Positions 52,701-64,000 of a stretch of DNA of 64,000 nt are shown here, piece after piece; within the stretch, counting starts at the first letter, position 1, and every line of letters begins with the position of its first letter. The notes below the pieces were generated by a model. That model was not told where the DNA came from. It ran no database searches and worked only from the letters and a program-made list of their open reading frames with translations. The DNA lies in contig OZ059900.1 of the NCBI GenBank assembly GCA_964057225.1, positions 7,078,501 to 7,142,500 on the forward strand, read 5' to 3'. Source of the DNA: Auanema rhodensis (Eukaryota; Nematoda; Chromadorea; Rhabditida; Rhabditidae). A program made the position numbers and the translations under genes.

Positions 52701-53308
52701 TCGTTATTCACAATAAACTAATATTGAACACGCACATCTCAAGGATTCTATTTCCTGTTAGACCAAGAGGAAAAAACAAAATTACAAACCCGATATCATA
52801 CGAACTACATCCAACTGATTGCTCTGCGAGACGGGCATGCCATTAACCTATAAAATACAAATAATCATGTGAACCATCAACAACTTTTTAATGTTTTTTT
52901 TTCAATTTCATTGAATTATGAATTGTTTATTAGAAACCTTTAATATCAACCTTTAATATCCTATCGCCTTCACGCACACCAGCACAATAGGCTGGTCCAC
53001 TCTTACGAACTGTATCCACATAAAAAGGAATATCCCCAGTCACTGTGAAGCCATAACCATCTTGATTACGTTGCACAATCACACATCGTTCTGTCATTAC
53101 TTCACTACTTGTGCTGGCTGAAAAAAAAAGGTTAAGAAAAACTTTTATTCAAGATTAGCTGTTGTTCAAAATATATTTCATGAATACCTTTAATGTGCGG
53201 TGAAAGAGGTGGACTTGTACGTACAAGAGCAACATCTTGTACGATCTGACATCGATGTTCATCCAAACGAACAGGTGTGTTTGTTACAAATTCGTAGGCA
53301 CCTATCAT
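46769..53308 (-). CDS. rhgf-1: Rho guanine nucleotide exchange factor with PDZ, RGS-like, C1, DH and PH domains (RHGF-1 type)
   Basis: Activates Rho downstream of G12/13. Thirty exons, 3822 nt, 1273 aa: 53308-53188, 53117-52951, 52847-52790, 52158-51980, 51885-51811, 51641-51576, 51415-51308, 50973-50818, 50765-50630, 50564-50494, 50430-50320, 50268-50143, 50087-49982, 49838-49753, 49702-49556, 49506-49364, 49318-49237, 49190-48858, 48811-48716, 48674-48613, 48569-48398, 48348-48170, 48124-47989, 47945-47779, 47735-47673, 47627-47435, 47389-47197, 47149-47073, 47025-46915, 46870-46769. PDZ about 50-125 (GYGFTVTGD); RGS-like about 224-400 (THPAHLAVFIKYLLMNKNPS); C1 about 460-515 with exact H-x12-C-x2-C-x13-C-x2-C-x4-H-x2-C-x7-C spacing; DH about 700-880 (LQLKDMLPVEMQRLVKYPLL); PH about 925-1050 (HEGPLSCRF to TWFRILSEQIE); C-terminal coiled coil. 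This order is that of Drosophila RhoGEF2 and C. elegans RHGF-1. An in-frame TAG precedes the chosen ATG; alternative upstream starts are possible. Confidence 0.94.
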
Positions 53309-55069
53309 AACTAGCTAGGAGTGCCTAGTGAACAGAGAAGCATTCCCCAGAACAGTTCGCTCTCACTAATGCACTGGAACACATAATAATGATTAAATTA
53401 ATTCAAAAAGTATTAAAATACAAGAATTGTACACAAAATTTGAAATTTTAAGAGAAGAAACGAACAAATTTCCGAAATTGAACAGACGTAAGAAAGAGGA
53501 AAATAGAACAAGGTCCGTGCGGATTAGGGTTCGAAAAGATTAAAAACTCATAGACTGTCAACCAGTCTGATGCTGTTTCAAGGTTTAACCAAATGAACAT
53601 ATTGCAGGAACAGGACAAAAGATACAGGAAACGATAGTGCAATAGAAAAAATTGTAGAAAACAAAGATTCTCATTTGCGCTTGCCTGTCACCGAGTCACA
53701 GCTGGTCGGCCAGATCTGAGGTATAGCATACAAAGCACATCATTAGAACAGTCCCTGCACATCCAGTGCGACAATTGGTGATGAAAACCGGCTAAGCAGA
53801 TTACGTAAGTTAAGAAAATAAAACGATTGACGGTTTGATGAGAAAAAATATTGAATCCCAGGGATGACGATACATAGAGTGAACAATTGAGACAGAGACT
53901 AAACGATTAGTACATAGAGAACGGAGAACGCTAGAAAAGGAAAAAGAGAAAAGAAAAAAGAGAATAGAAGAGTGCAATCAATTGCTGACTTCCCACACAC
54001 ATTATCCTTCTATATGACAGCTATCTTTCGAACCAATACCAAGATTCTGCTCTCAATTCAACATCAAGGTCTCACATTGCACGTTCATCGTCACCATCAT
54101 CATCAACATTGTCATAAAATGACCTGTCGCTTGAGAAACAAAATGAAAAAAAGTTTCAGTAATTGCAACACATTAAAAATTAATCGAAAAGATATTACTT
54201 TTGAAAGGCGAGATAATTAATTGTAGATGATTATTTTTTAATTATTAGTGAGTGACTTAGTGAGCTATTAATGCTTAACTGGTGGTTATAAAAACATGAA
54301 GCAACTATTTGGGAATCAATCACTTTAGTAAACTTAGAGAAAGAATACGGAGGAAAGAATGAATACGATGAATTCAGATTAATAATTGCTGACAGACACT
54401 GAAACAAAAAAATCTAGGCTGAACACTGATCATAATACAATTCGTTAATAATTAGTAAACTTTTTTCAGATTATGAAATTATATACATATATAATGAAAA
54501 ATTAAATTTATATACAAAAAAACTGTTGATTAATATGAATATATATCCGCTGATTCAGTTGGCGCTTACTAAGCAATTTGAATGTTGCACTGGTTTTACG
54601 CCAAATTATTAAACAAGGTAATTAATAAGAAAATAAATCTTATGAAATGTAGGGAAAAAACTTTCTAATCTTGATGCAGAGAATGAAAATAATTGTTTTC
54701 ATTGTTTTAAAGACGATTTGATGACAAATCAGAGAAATTATGGGATACAATTCAAATGTTCTAAAAATGATGAGTGTTGTGTCTATTGTCGTTTATGAAA
54801 TCCTCAATTTTTTTTAAGTAGTTGAAAGAAAAACAGAACGCTAAAACTGCAATGGGCTGTGAAGATTTGTTGAGAGTAAAGAAAATGTCATAGAACATTT
54901 GAATTATGGACAAAAGAAACCTGATTTTAAATTTTAAGGAACAAAATTACAATCAAAGCTATATAATCAGAAGAATTCGGAGATAGGACATCAAGATTGA
55001 AAACAATCCTAAAACAACAGAAATGGGATGAACTTTCATTTCTTGCTTGCATATAGACAGACAAATCCA

Positions 55070-55226
55070 TACACACACACACACACATACACACACACAT
55101 ACACACACACACACATACACACACAAACATACACACACACATACCCATACACACACATACACATACACATACACACACCCACAAACACACACACTCACAC
55201 ACACACACACACATACACACGCACAC
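55070..55226. repeat. CA/TG microsatellite
   Basis: ACACAC repeat interrupted by TACAC and other short variants over about 155 bp. It makes spurious Thr/His frames on one strand and Cys/Val frames on the other. Confidence 0.97.
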
Positions 55227-58200
55227 GTGTACATATACTCACATATGCACAGTAGAAAAAAAGAAAAGAATATTGGAAGCTGATTGATATTGGGGAGAGA
55301 TAGAGAAAAGAGAAAAAATGAAATACAATGAGAATGCGCTTCAATTTCATTTCAAACTAAATAGCCCATGCTTTCACACATCGGCTATCCGTGCTTACGA
55401 GGACGTCAGCATCTCGAATATCAGTGACGAAAACCCAGATAGAGTTATTGTGAAGTCAGTTTATACCAATGAAATGGAGAGGGAATCGAAGATTTTCATC
55501 CAAGTTTTTTTCATCTAGAATAATGAAAATGGTTGAGGGGGAGGGAGGAAATGATCGAAATTTGACCAAAAAAACAAGGAAGAAGATGAAAATTCATAAG
55601 GTGGTTTATCCTGTTTTCTTAAAGATATATACTACCATGAGATATTACGATAGGATGAAATATTTTTTCTCAGCACAAATGATTTTTTAATTGCCAATAT
55701 TAAGATTTTAAAATAGGCGCAAGTATGAGTTTGTTGAAATCGAGGCAAGAAGGTCAAAAAGACAGAGCTTGACTGCCAATGACTTTAGTCGAATAGAAAA
55801 GAAGATGAACGATGAAAAAAAACGAGAAATATATGTTAGTTGGACGGGAGTTGTCTGAAAATATGTTGCATGCAGATGAATGAGCTAAACGTCTCTACAA
55901 TCATATGAAGAAAAGATATAGACTTTTTCAGGGCAAAAAAAGAAAAGAAAATAAAGATGTATGAAATCCTTGCAATTGCTAATGCTTCAGTCTTTTAACT
56001 TATATGACATGAAAAATGATCAGGACATGAGCAAGTGAGAAGATAGAGCCTCAACGATAAAGAGAGCAGCGAGATAAACTATATACAAATGTTGTCTAAA
56101 ATCGAAACATCTAATCGATAACAATATCCGTCTTCGTCATCTTTTTCTTTCTGTCTCTCTATTTTAACTTTTTGGGCGTGTGTCTCTGTGTATGTATGTG
56201 TATTGTGGTTGGTTTAAAACTATCTAAACAGGCTACTCTTTCGTTATTTCCCAGCAGCCATGCCCTCCCTATCATTCTTTTCTTTCGTTTCTCTCTCTAT
56301 TGTATGTCATTCCTTTTTTGTGTTCAATCCTTTTTTTCTTCAATTTCCATTCATCATTTCACTGTTTCTCTTTTTCTCGCATTCTCTGTTAGGCAATCTC
56401 TCTTACTAACTGATCTTTTCCTTTTCTCGCTCACTCTATCATAATTCTATCATCTTGACAGATGCTGTCTCTTTGGTTCACATACGCATACATATCTGTC
56501 TACTTCACACCAGGAAAACCACCAGTTTTCTATCATTCTTATAAATTTCTTTCTCTACTTTTCTCACGTTTCTTTTCTCATTTTCCTTCGTCACCTATTT
56601 CACTAAACTGACTATGCTATATTCTTTTCTTTCTTTTTTCAATCAAGTTGCGTCCCCATTAAATCTTAATTATATACGATTTTTTGTATGCTAAATATTA
56701 ATTAAAACTCAAAAGCTAATTTTATATCCAAGTTGATTTGTCAAAGTTTTGAAAAACGATCAAACTTATTTTTGTGAGCTTATTTAAGAGGTAATCTAAT
56801 ATACTAACAGATATAAATTAATTGTTACAATCTCTAAATAATACGACATGCATTGAAACTACCCAAAAGCAAACCAACTGTATTTTTGACCCAACATTTT
56901 TTCAGATGTCCTCGTCCTTCACTTTTTGTTCTCCAAACAATCGGTGAACCATTCAGGCTGCGGAACAATCAAAACTTTTAAACTAAAACGAGATATATGA
57001 AGAAGACTCGGCTTTTCCCATAAACGTTATTCTTTTATGTCAATTATAAAAAAAATCGAAAAATGAATTATTTAAAAAAAAGGAGCTTTTCCAAGTACTT
57101 GATTACTTCATCTCTAGGAAGAAAATAATTAAAAATATAAAGGAAAATATACAGAAGATAGAGCAATGTACTGATAAAAAAATGAAACTCTTTGCACATA
57201 ATTAATGCAGTGAAAAATAACCAAAATTTTGATTACAGCTGACTCTAAATTGAAAAAGAATTCCTTTCAGTAAGACGAGCTGTAACGTGTGGTCTTCAAT
57301 AAAGCGAAATATGCACCCCAAAAAGCCAATGAAAAATCAAGTTATTACAGGAAATAATGATGATAGCAATACTTAAAATAATTTCAAAAACAACCATACT
57401 AAATTAGATTATAATCTTTTTTCTTGTACAAATAAAGCTGGAACAAACTACATATAAAAAAATAAAAAATATGCTTGAGAAAAAATACTAAAAATGTTAA
57501 ACATTTGAGCAGAAACGTTTTTGATATTTCTGGTTATATCCCTGCTGATTTAAAAAACACAATAAGTCGTGAAGATATTGCTATCCTATTCAAAATCTTT
57601 ATCGTTGGATAATTTGTTCTCTGATCCTTAATCTTTTGCTCACTATTTTACTTTCTTCTATTGAAGAATGGCAATTTTTTTCGAAAAAGTCAAGAATATT
57701 GTGAAAGATAAAAAGAGTTAATCACATGTATGTTTGAAGAAAAAGTAGAAAATTTGCCAGATGAACTCTATTGATATTCAAGATGTTGATGTTGATACAT
57801 CAAGAAGACTCATTCTGGCAGCACTTATATTTAGGACATATGGCGATAGGTCATTTATCCTATTGCCTTTATCTCACTCGTTCACTTTCTTCATAGCGCT
57901 TTGTCATTCTTATATGGTATATATGGTTCTTATATATTATCCACACTCTTTTTACAACGGATTAGCGTATTATTACTGTCATTTGTAAATTAATGATTTC
58001 TTTTAGCATTTTTGCAAGATAAATACACAAATCATTGACTAAATATCAGAATCTAAAAGACATTCATTCAACTATTCCATGAGCAACAGAACAGAATACC
58101 GAATTAGGGCTAACAAAACGCATAAAACGGCTCAAAAGCTACTTAGCATTTCTTTGAAATCGTTCACTTACTCACTAAAATATTTCAGACAGAAAATAGA

Positions 58201-61200
58201 AAGATTAGTTGTTCTCTCAATAGACAAAAGTTATTTGCTTGAGGAAAATATAACAAACTGGAGATGTAAATGATTTTTCACGACTCTGTCGATAAAAAAA
58301 TGAAAAAATATGAAACGAAGGAATAATCCCAGAAACAAAATGTTTTAGAAGAAGCATAAGTGTCAAAGATAAATAGAATAACTTTTCATATTTTCAAAAT
58401 ATTATCACTAAATGTATAAAAGATACCAAGATTGAAAAAATATTTCCAGAAAATGATGCGAGTTCACATAAATGCCACAATGATACAGTAAAAGGTGTGA
58501 AAAAGATAAAAAGAATTTGAAAGCAACAATATGTGAGAAATCGTAAACATATTTTGAGCATTTTTTCGTGAATGTTGAGATTAAAAAATTGTAGTTGAAA
58601 GAATACCGTCAAGTGAAGAAATATGTGATTGATGGCATTGGGAACATCTGGCATTTAAAGGGTTGGGGTCATTTGCATCATAGTGACTTTTGGAACATAT
58701 CTCACAATTTCTTAGAGGCAGTGAAAAAAAACTATAAAATTTTCTGCCTTACTTCTTAAAAATATTTTGAATTTTTATGTAATGAGAATAATGAAAGCAA
58801 ACTTTTCTCTCATTACTTTAATTATAGACATTAGTATACAAACGATTTGAGTAGTTGCATGACCTCTAAGGACAGGAGGTGGAATTTTCTTGTACTATAG
58901 CAGGATCAAACTTGAATGAGTGAGTCAGAGACGAACAACATTAGTAGTGACGACTCAGTTAAAATCTAGTCAGAATAAAGCTGAACCAACGAGGAGTATG
59001 AAAAAAGTCAAAAAAAGATTTGATCAACCAGCGAACAGATGGCTTTATCATCTTATTGTCAAGTAAACTTCTACAAATGTACGTAATCTGTGTGAGGTCT
59101 TCCTAAATCAATCAAGTGCACAAGCAATCAAGAAAAGATAACTATTAGCTGAGGACAAAAAAACTTAAATAGATTCATCGCACAGCAGGAAGAAATGTGT
59201 TTTTTTGCCTAAGAGAATAATATTATGATGCAAAATCATTGAAATCAATTTATTTCATTTTACTATCAAACAACGAAACGAGTATAAGAAAGGAAAAAAT
59301 TGGTTTAGTAAAGTTCAACTAGAGACAGTCATATTCAGTAAAATTCAACTTGAAATTGTTTCAGTCAGTAAAGTCCAACTTAAGAGCATAATTGCATTGC
59401 TTGTATGAGATTCAAAAACAGGAGTTGTTTATATACAAACAAATAAAAGTTGAAAACTATTCCAAGTATATTGATATGTTAATAATTGTATGTAATAGTT
59501 GTTTTTGATAGTGTAAAATGTGCATGAAGATATCTTAATTCATGCTATATACATTACAGAACAAAAGAGATCATGATCCAGATAGATAGAAAGAGTCAAA
59601 GGCCTAAGCTTAAACGGCGGATAGCAAGCCACAAAAGAGACGCGGATCAGATGCCAGATTTAAGAGAGATAGTGAGAAAGAGCATGGATTTTATAACTAA
59701 ACGAGCTAGTGGCAGTGAGACAGAGACTGAAAGGATATAGAGAGAATACGAGAAAGGGATAGTCAAAGTTAGAGCTTGAAAGCAAGTCAAGACGAACATT
59801 TACATCGATTCCATAAACTCAGCATGTCAAAGGGTACATATGTGTATGTTGTATTCAAATATGATATAGGATCATAGGTTTGAATGAATCTTAAAAAATA
59901 TATATTTGAAAAAATGATTACATATATATATATAAATTATTTTTGTGTGCTCAAAACTAGTTGATCCGACTAAATCCGTTAAGAAACAACACAATTCGTA
60001 ACTTCGTATTGAGCACACTGCGCTTGTGAACACTCGAGATTATGTTATTATATGAATATTTGATAATATAACATACATTAAAAACAAAAGATATTTGCAT
60101 TAAAAAAATGTGATCTAGTGAAGATTTAGTTTAGGATCTACCATTTTTTTAAGATTGATATTATAAGTTGAGGACAAAATGCATTTATTGAATAGAATTG
60201 CATGTCATAAAACATTGTTTAAGTATCGCTGACTGCAGTCTTTTTCTGTTAAAAACTTTAAATCCTATTTGAAAAATGTTATTTTTCTTTTTTCTTTGAA
60301 AATTGGTCACAGCAGTTAAATGTTGTAGTTTTTTTAACATCATTGAAGCATAATGGACTATTCTCTTTACATGCAATATGAATCATTCTTAGTGCTCCAT
60401 TCCTCTTTCTCTCTTTATATTTATATATGGAAAAAGAGAAAATGAGAGAGAAACAGAGAGAGAAAGAAAAGATTATTTATTTCTTCTGATCTCTTTCCTT
60501 TCTTAAAACTATAGAAAATCTCAGAAACTGCAAAAATAGGATGCATTTCATATTGAAGTTGTATCCATATTTTCAGCATTTCTTCTTTCTCACTCTCTCT
60601 ATAGAGTGCACACTGCACGATCTATTCTGTTTCCTATATCTCTTGTTTCACAGTAGTCTTTACTGGAGCAGCATCATAGACTATACAAGCGGTCATGACA
60701 CTCTTCATTCTTCTCATCTTTTTATGTCCTACTTCCTGTTCCAACATAGTTGTGGCATGAAAGCAAGACAACAGCAGTCATCCAATTCCATAAAAATGAA
60801 CACAAATAAAAACTATGAAGAACTTTAGAAAAGGGAATATGGAAACAAAATTGAAAAATCCTGAATAATTGTTGATAATTGATTTAGAATTAATTTCACA
60901 AATAACTTTTTCTCATAAAACGAGAAATCATTATTACTGAAAATATAATACTAAATCAACACCATTTAAAACAGAAAAACAAAACAAAAGCAAAAATACG
61001 GTTGAGTGGTACTTGGATAAGAGATGTATATATTCATTCACACAGAGACTCATTTGTATTCGCTTTATCGCCTCAAGTCTAAGAAAAGATCTCTTCTAAT
61101 CTCTTCATTTGATGTGAATGCTTAAATCTGTTGATTGATGTGCCCTATTGTTAGAAGTACGTTAGTTAAATTGTTGAGAAAAGTGAAAATCTCTTTATAA

Positions 61201-62899
61201 TTTCGAAATAAACAAAATATAAGCTGGGAAAATTTAAGTATCAATTTAGTTGAACGTGATAAATAGTTTATACAGATCTTTATAGCTTAGTGATCATTGA
61301 ACTTTACATCAACTTTTACTCATTTTTTTCTTCCGAAAATTGACAGAATTTGATGCAATTTTTGATGGAGGTCAAATCAAAGATGAGCAAGAAACTAACT
61401 AATCGTAAGGACATGAGACGTTTCGCGAATAACTCAATTTGCTTTGAAAACGACTTGGTGATCTGAGAAATCTGTTACTTTAATCAACTCATTGCCAGTG
61501 TGTTCTCTCTGCTATTTACATTGTCTCAAGCTAGCTGTCCACAATTTGTTGTCTGGTTTGACATGTACGAGCCAAATCAGACGGGAAGTGCATCAACTTT
61601 GTGCGGTTGATGTTAGATTTCGTCCTCAGGGAAATAAGCGATGCAATGATCGAGCGGAGTAGAGAAATAACATAAAAATGGTGGGTGGCTCCTTGAAGGT
61701 CACTTCATTTGCAGCTTCTAATCGTAGATAGATGATGAACAGCTCAAAGATGATGCATGACAAATCATAAAAAAATGTGGATCGGGATATGAAAACTTGA
61801 GTTTTGCTCAAAACATTTTGACTATGTAAAAAAAGAGAAAAAGAAAAGATGAATGAAGACTCATTGTAGCAAAAAAGGAAAAAAGGAAAGGGCGAGGAAG
61901 AATGAAAATCTAAGAAAACTGAGAATAAGAAAATGAGAGAAAGAAAACATGAAGGAAGAGATCTTGGGTGAATATGACAAGACATAGTGAGTATGCAAGT
62001 TGTGCTTTCAGATTTGTTATCGCTATGACTCTAGAGAATATGGTACACAAGCTATCCAGGATCTGTCCCTAGAGAATAAGCGTATATACTAAGGGTGGCC
62101 AAGAGTGATGCGCAAAGACTGTTAGGCTGGATGCTATGCCAACTAAGGATACCAGAGGTCACATTGTGCATTCTGAGCTATAGATGACAAAGTACTTGCA
62201 GTTTGTAAGCAATTCACTTCAAAAAAGCTTGAAACGAAAATGAACTTTCAAAAGGGAGGCTTAGTACACTTGTTATTCTCTGATTTAACAAGAAAAAGAG
62301 CTAAGAATGAAAAATGAAGTAATAAAGTAAAAATATATATAAATATAAGTATATTTGAATGAGAAATGAAATCAGGCTAGTAGTTTTCGAGAACCGAATA
62401 AGAAAAATTGTGCGAAAATGTAGGAACAACTGATAAATTTTTGAGATTCAACAACAAATTGAATAAAAAGATGCAGTGATATAGAATAAATATTTTGTGA
62501 AAATAATACTTTAATAGTTGAAGCAAAAAAGCTACTGCTATTAACCTAACAAAAGTCAAAGCCTAGATATTTTGATTTATAACAACAGTAGCGAAAAATC
62601 TCTATCAACTTAACTATATCTAACTAGTTAGAAAAAGAGTAACAACCTTTAGTTCAAAGAGAAAAATATAGAACTCTGTGTATACGAGATATGAACCATG
62701 AGTTAGATATAAGACAAAAAAAATGAAAAAGCAATAGTGGGTGTGGGGTGAAAAAAATAGAATAATTTACAAAGTTAGTACACAAAGCCATAGATTTTAT
62801 CTCAAATCCTCTTTGGCCTAGTCAGCTTTTCTAGAAACTGAAAACATATTTTTCTTCACACCCATATCCCAAAACATATACGCATACATAGGCATTTAC

Positions 62900-62934
62900 C
62901 CATGCGGCGGACCCGAATGTGTCCAGCTATCAAT
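62900..62934 (-). CDS. Candidate alternative upstream exon (second)
   Basis: A 35-nt segment bounded by an ATCTAG acceptor and a GG|GTAAAT donor reads IDSWTHSGPPHG in the phase continued from the 63631-63660 segment. The high C+G for this AT-rich flank supports coding use. It ends in phase 2, which does not match the RhoGEF exons at 53308 or 53117 directly, so a further exon is needed or the pair belongs to another transcript. Confidence 0.3.
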
Positions 62935-63630
62935 CTAGATGTGCTGTACAAAAACTTAGAAAAAGAGAAACAAATATAGCAAAAACTTACAAAATAACTG
63001 AATGAATTCATGGAAACATTTCGAAACACTAAAAAAAGAAAATGTTTAAAATGTTTTCAATACTATTTTCTTGTCACATAATCCACTGTAAGTACGAATG
63101 TGTCTAAGCAGAGTGAGAAATATAAGAATAGAACAAAAAATTTAAAACGAAAACTAATTATAGAATACGAGAACTGCAGAGCATATCGACAAATTGAAAT
63201 ATATCCAAATGAGTATGAAAAGTATAAAATAATAGGGAAAATAAAAGCAACAAGCAAATTGAAAATAGAATTAGAAATTTTACAATAATGAAAAAGTTGA
63301 ATGAAAAGGAAATAAGTTTTAGTTCAATATTCTTGTAACAAAACAAAAATAAATTAATGACATGTGATTAGTCTAATAAAGTGCTTTGACAACAAGTCCA
63401 AAGAAATAGGAAAAATCAGGCAAAAAATAAAGATAAATAAATTTTTTCATTCAAAACTCAAATTCTATATTTATTCTTTTGAAAACTACAAAAAAATAAT
63501 GCGGAACGAAACAGAAAAACTGAAAAGTGCTGAAACGAGATTGAAATGACAAGTAGAAAAGAAATGACGAGAGCACGATGAGGCCAAAGATTCCTCAAAA
63601 AATCACAGAAATATTTGTGAGAGTGCTCAC

Positions 63631-63660
63631 TTGAGCAGCGTCTGGGGACGGCAATGCCAT
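63631..63660 (-). CDS. Candidate alternative first coding exon
   Basis: ATG followed by nine codons reading MALPSPDAAQ, then a strong CAA|GTGAGC donor. C-rich against a very AT-rich background. Same strand as the RhoGEF gene 10.3 kb downstream, with no other gene between, so it may start a longer RhoGEF isoform or belong to another gene. Confidence 0.3.
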
Positions 63661-64000
63661 TTTTCCCTTAAACTCATGGTGGTCTTTTATGGATGAACAA
63701 ATGTTCAAAAAAATAAAAGAAACCGAATGTAGCACATCCTGCTAAGCGAGGGAAAAATTTAGAATACATAAACTATCATATATGTATATGTCTGTATATT
63801 CATTAGCTACGTCACACTTATTTATGGTTTTATGTTATTTTACTTATTACTGAACAAAAGTTTAGAGATATTGAATGAAAATGGAAGATTTGTTGATATA
63901 CGGAGAAAATAAGTATTTTTGTATCATGCGCATCTGATGAGTAAACGATATGTGTATTAAAAACATTCTCAACTAAAATATGCAAAACTTCTCAATATTA

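Larger units (their letters stand above)
53309..64000. other. Long gene-poor, purine-rich region upstream of the RhoGEF gene
   Basis: 10.7 kb with no complete gene. An acceptor-like GTTCCAG at about 53376 suggests that the RhoGEF first coding exon begins there with a 5' UTR. The + strand is A and GA rich, so the RhoGEF sense strand is pyrimidine-rich. Less AT-rich islands occur near 53690-53820, 55380-55460, 61540-61660 and 62050-62190; they might be regulatory or contain untranslated exons. Two candidate coding exons near the right end are listed separately. Confidence 0.45.

Noticed and set aside
41065-53308. The four reverse-strand genes considered as an operon
   Set aside because: Spacings of roughly 0.86-1.4 kb exceed the usual few hundred bases of nematode operons, and the functions are unrelated; trans-splicing data would be needed.
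54927-55283. Frames of Cys/Val or Thr/His on either strand
   Set aside because: Produced entirely by the CA/TG microsatellite.
59573-59743. 56-codon + frame with Lys/Arg/Glu-rich content
   Set aside because: It follows a GA-rich tract; the charged composition is what such DNA gives by chance, and no splice or family evidence supports it.
62050-62190. GC-richer stretch considered as a tRNA or other small RNA gene
   Set aside because: TGGCCAAGAGTG is slightly A-box-like, but no B box follows at the right distance and no cloverleaf forms.

Overview
The window is AT-rich animal DNA, most likely from a nematode. Coding sequence is cut into many short exons by mostly 45-60 bp introns with GT donors and T-rich acceptors close to TTTTCAG. 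Two gene types also fit: a Rho guanine exchange factor with PDZ, RGS-like, C1, DH and PH domains (the RHGF-1 layout) and a GT49 glycosyltransferase of the LARGE/B4GAT1 class. The species cannot be named from the sequence alone. All gene models were built by eye from reading frame, splice sites and protein similarity. Every multi-exon model keeps frame from its ATG to its stop.

Layout: 2.9-4.9 kb, + strand, FoxG-type forkhead factor (289 aa). 6.0-6.25 kb, + strand, two orphan exons resembling part of a von Willebrand A domain. 7.7-9.7 kb, - strand, complete GT49 glycosyltransferase (12 exons, 459 aa). 10.6-13.35 kb, - strand, FLVCR/SLC49-type transporter (10 exons, 459 aa). 13.4-30.9 kb, long gene-poor stretch holding a 521-bp tandem duplication and pyrimidine-rich DNA. 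30.9-37.2 kb, + strand, GABA-B receptor subunit 1 (21 exons, 912 aa). 37.36-40.78 kb, a large palindrome with near-identical arms, each carrying a tRNA-like sequence; the left arm holds an extra 340 bp with an 82-codon ORF. 41.1-43.55 kb, - strand, two unrecognised small helical proteins. 44.4-45.4 kb, - strand, methylthioribulose-1-phosphate dehydratase (MtnB/APIP, 233 aa). 46.8-53.3 kb, - strand, RhoGEF (30 exons, 1273 aa). 53.3-64 kb, gene-poor purine-rich DNA with a CA microsatellite and two candidate upstream exons for the RhoGEF.

The genes form no single pathway. Two neuronal or developmental regulators (FoxG, GABA-B R1) and a G12/13-Rho exchange factor sit among housekeeping and membrane genes (methionine salvage, FLVCR-type transport, glycan synthesis). 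The least ordinary region is the palindrome together with the small fast-evolving genes beside it. The long flanks also show a strand bias: pyrimidine-rich on the sense strand of the gene downstream, which suggests long transcribed leaders or 5' introns.
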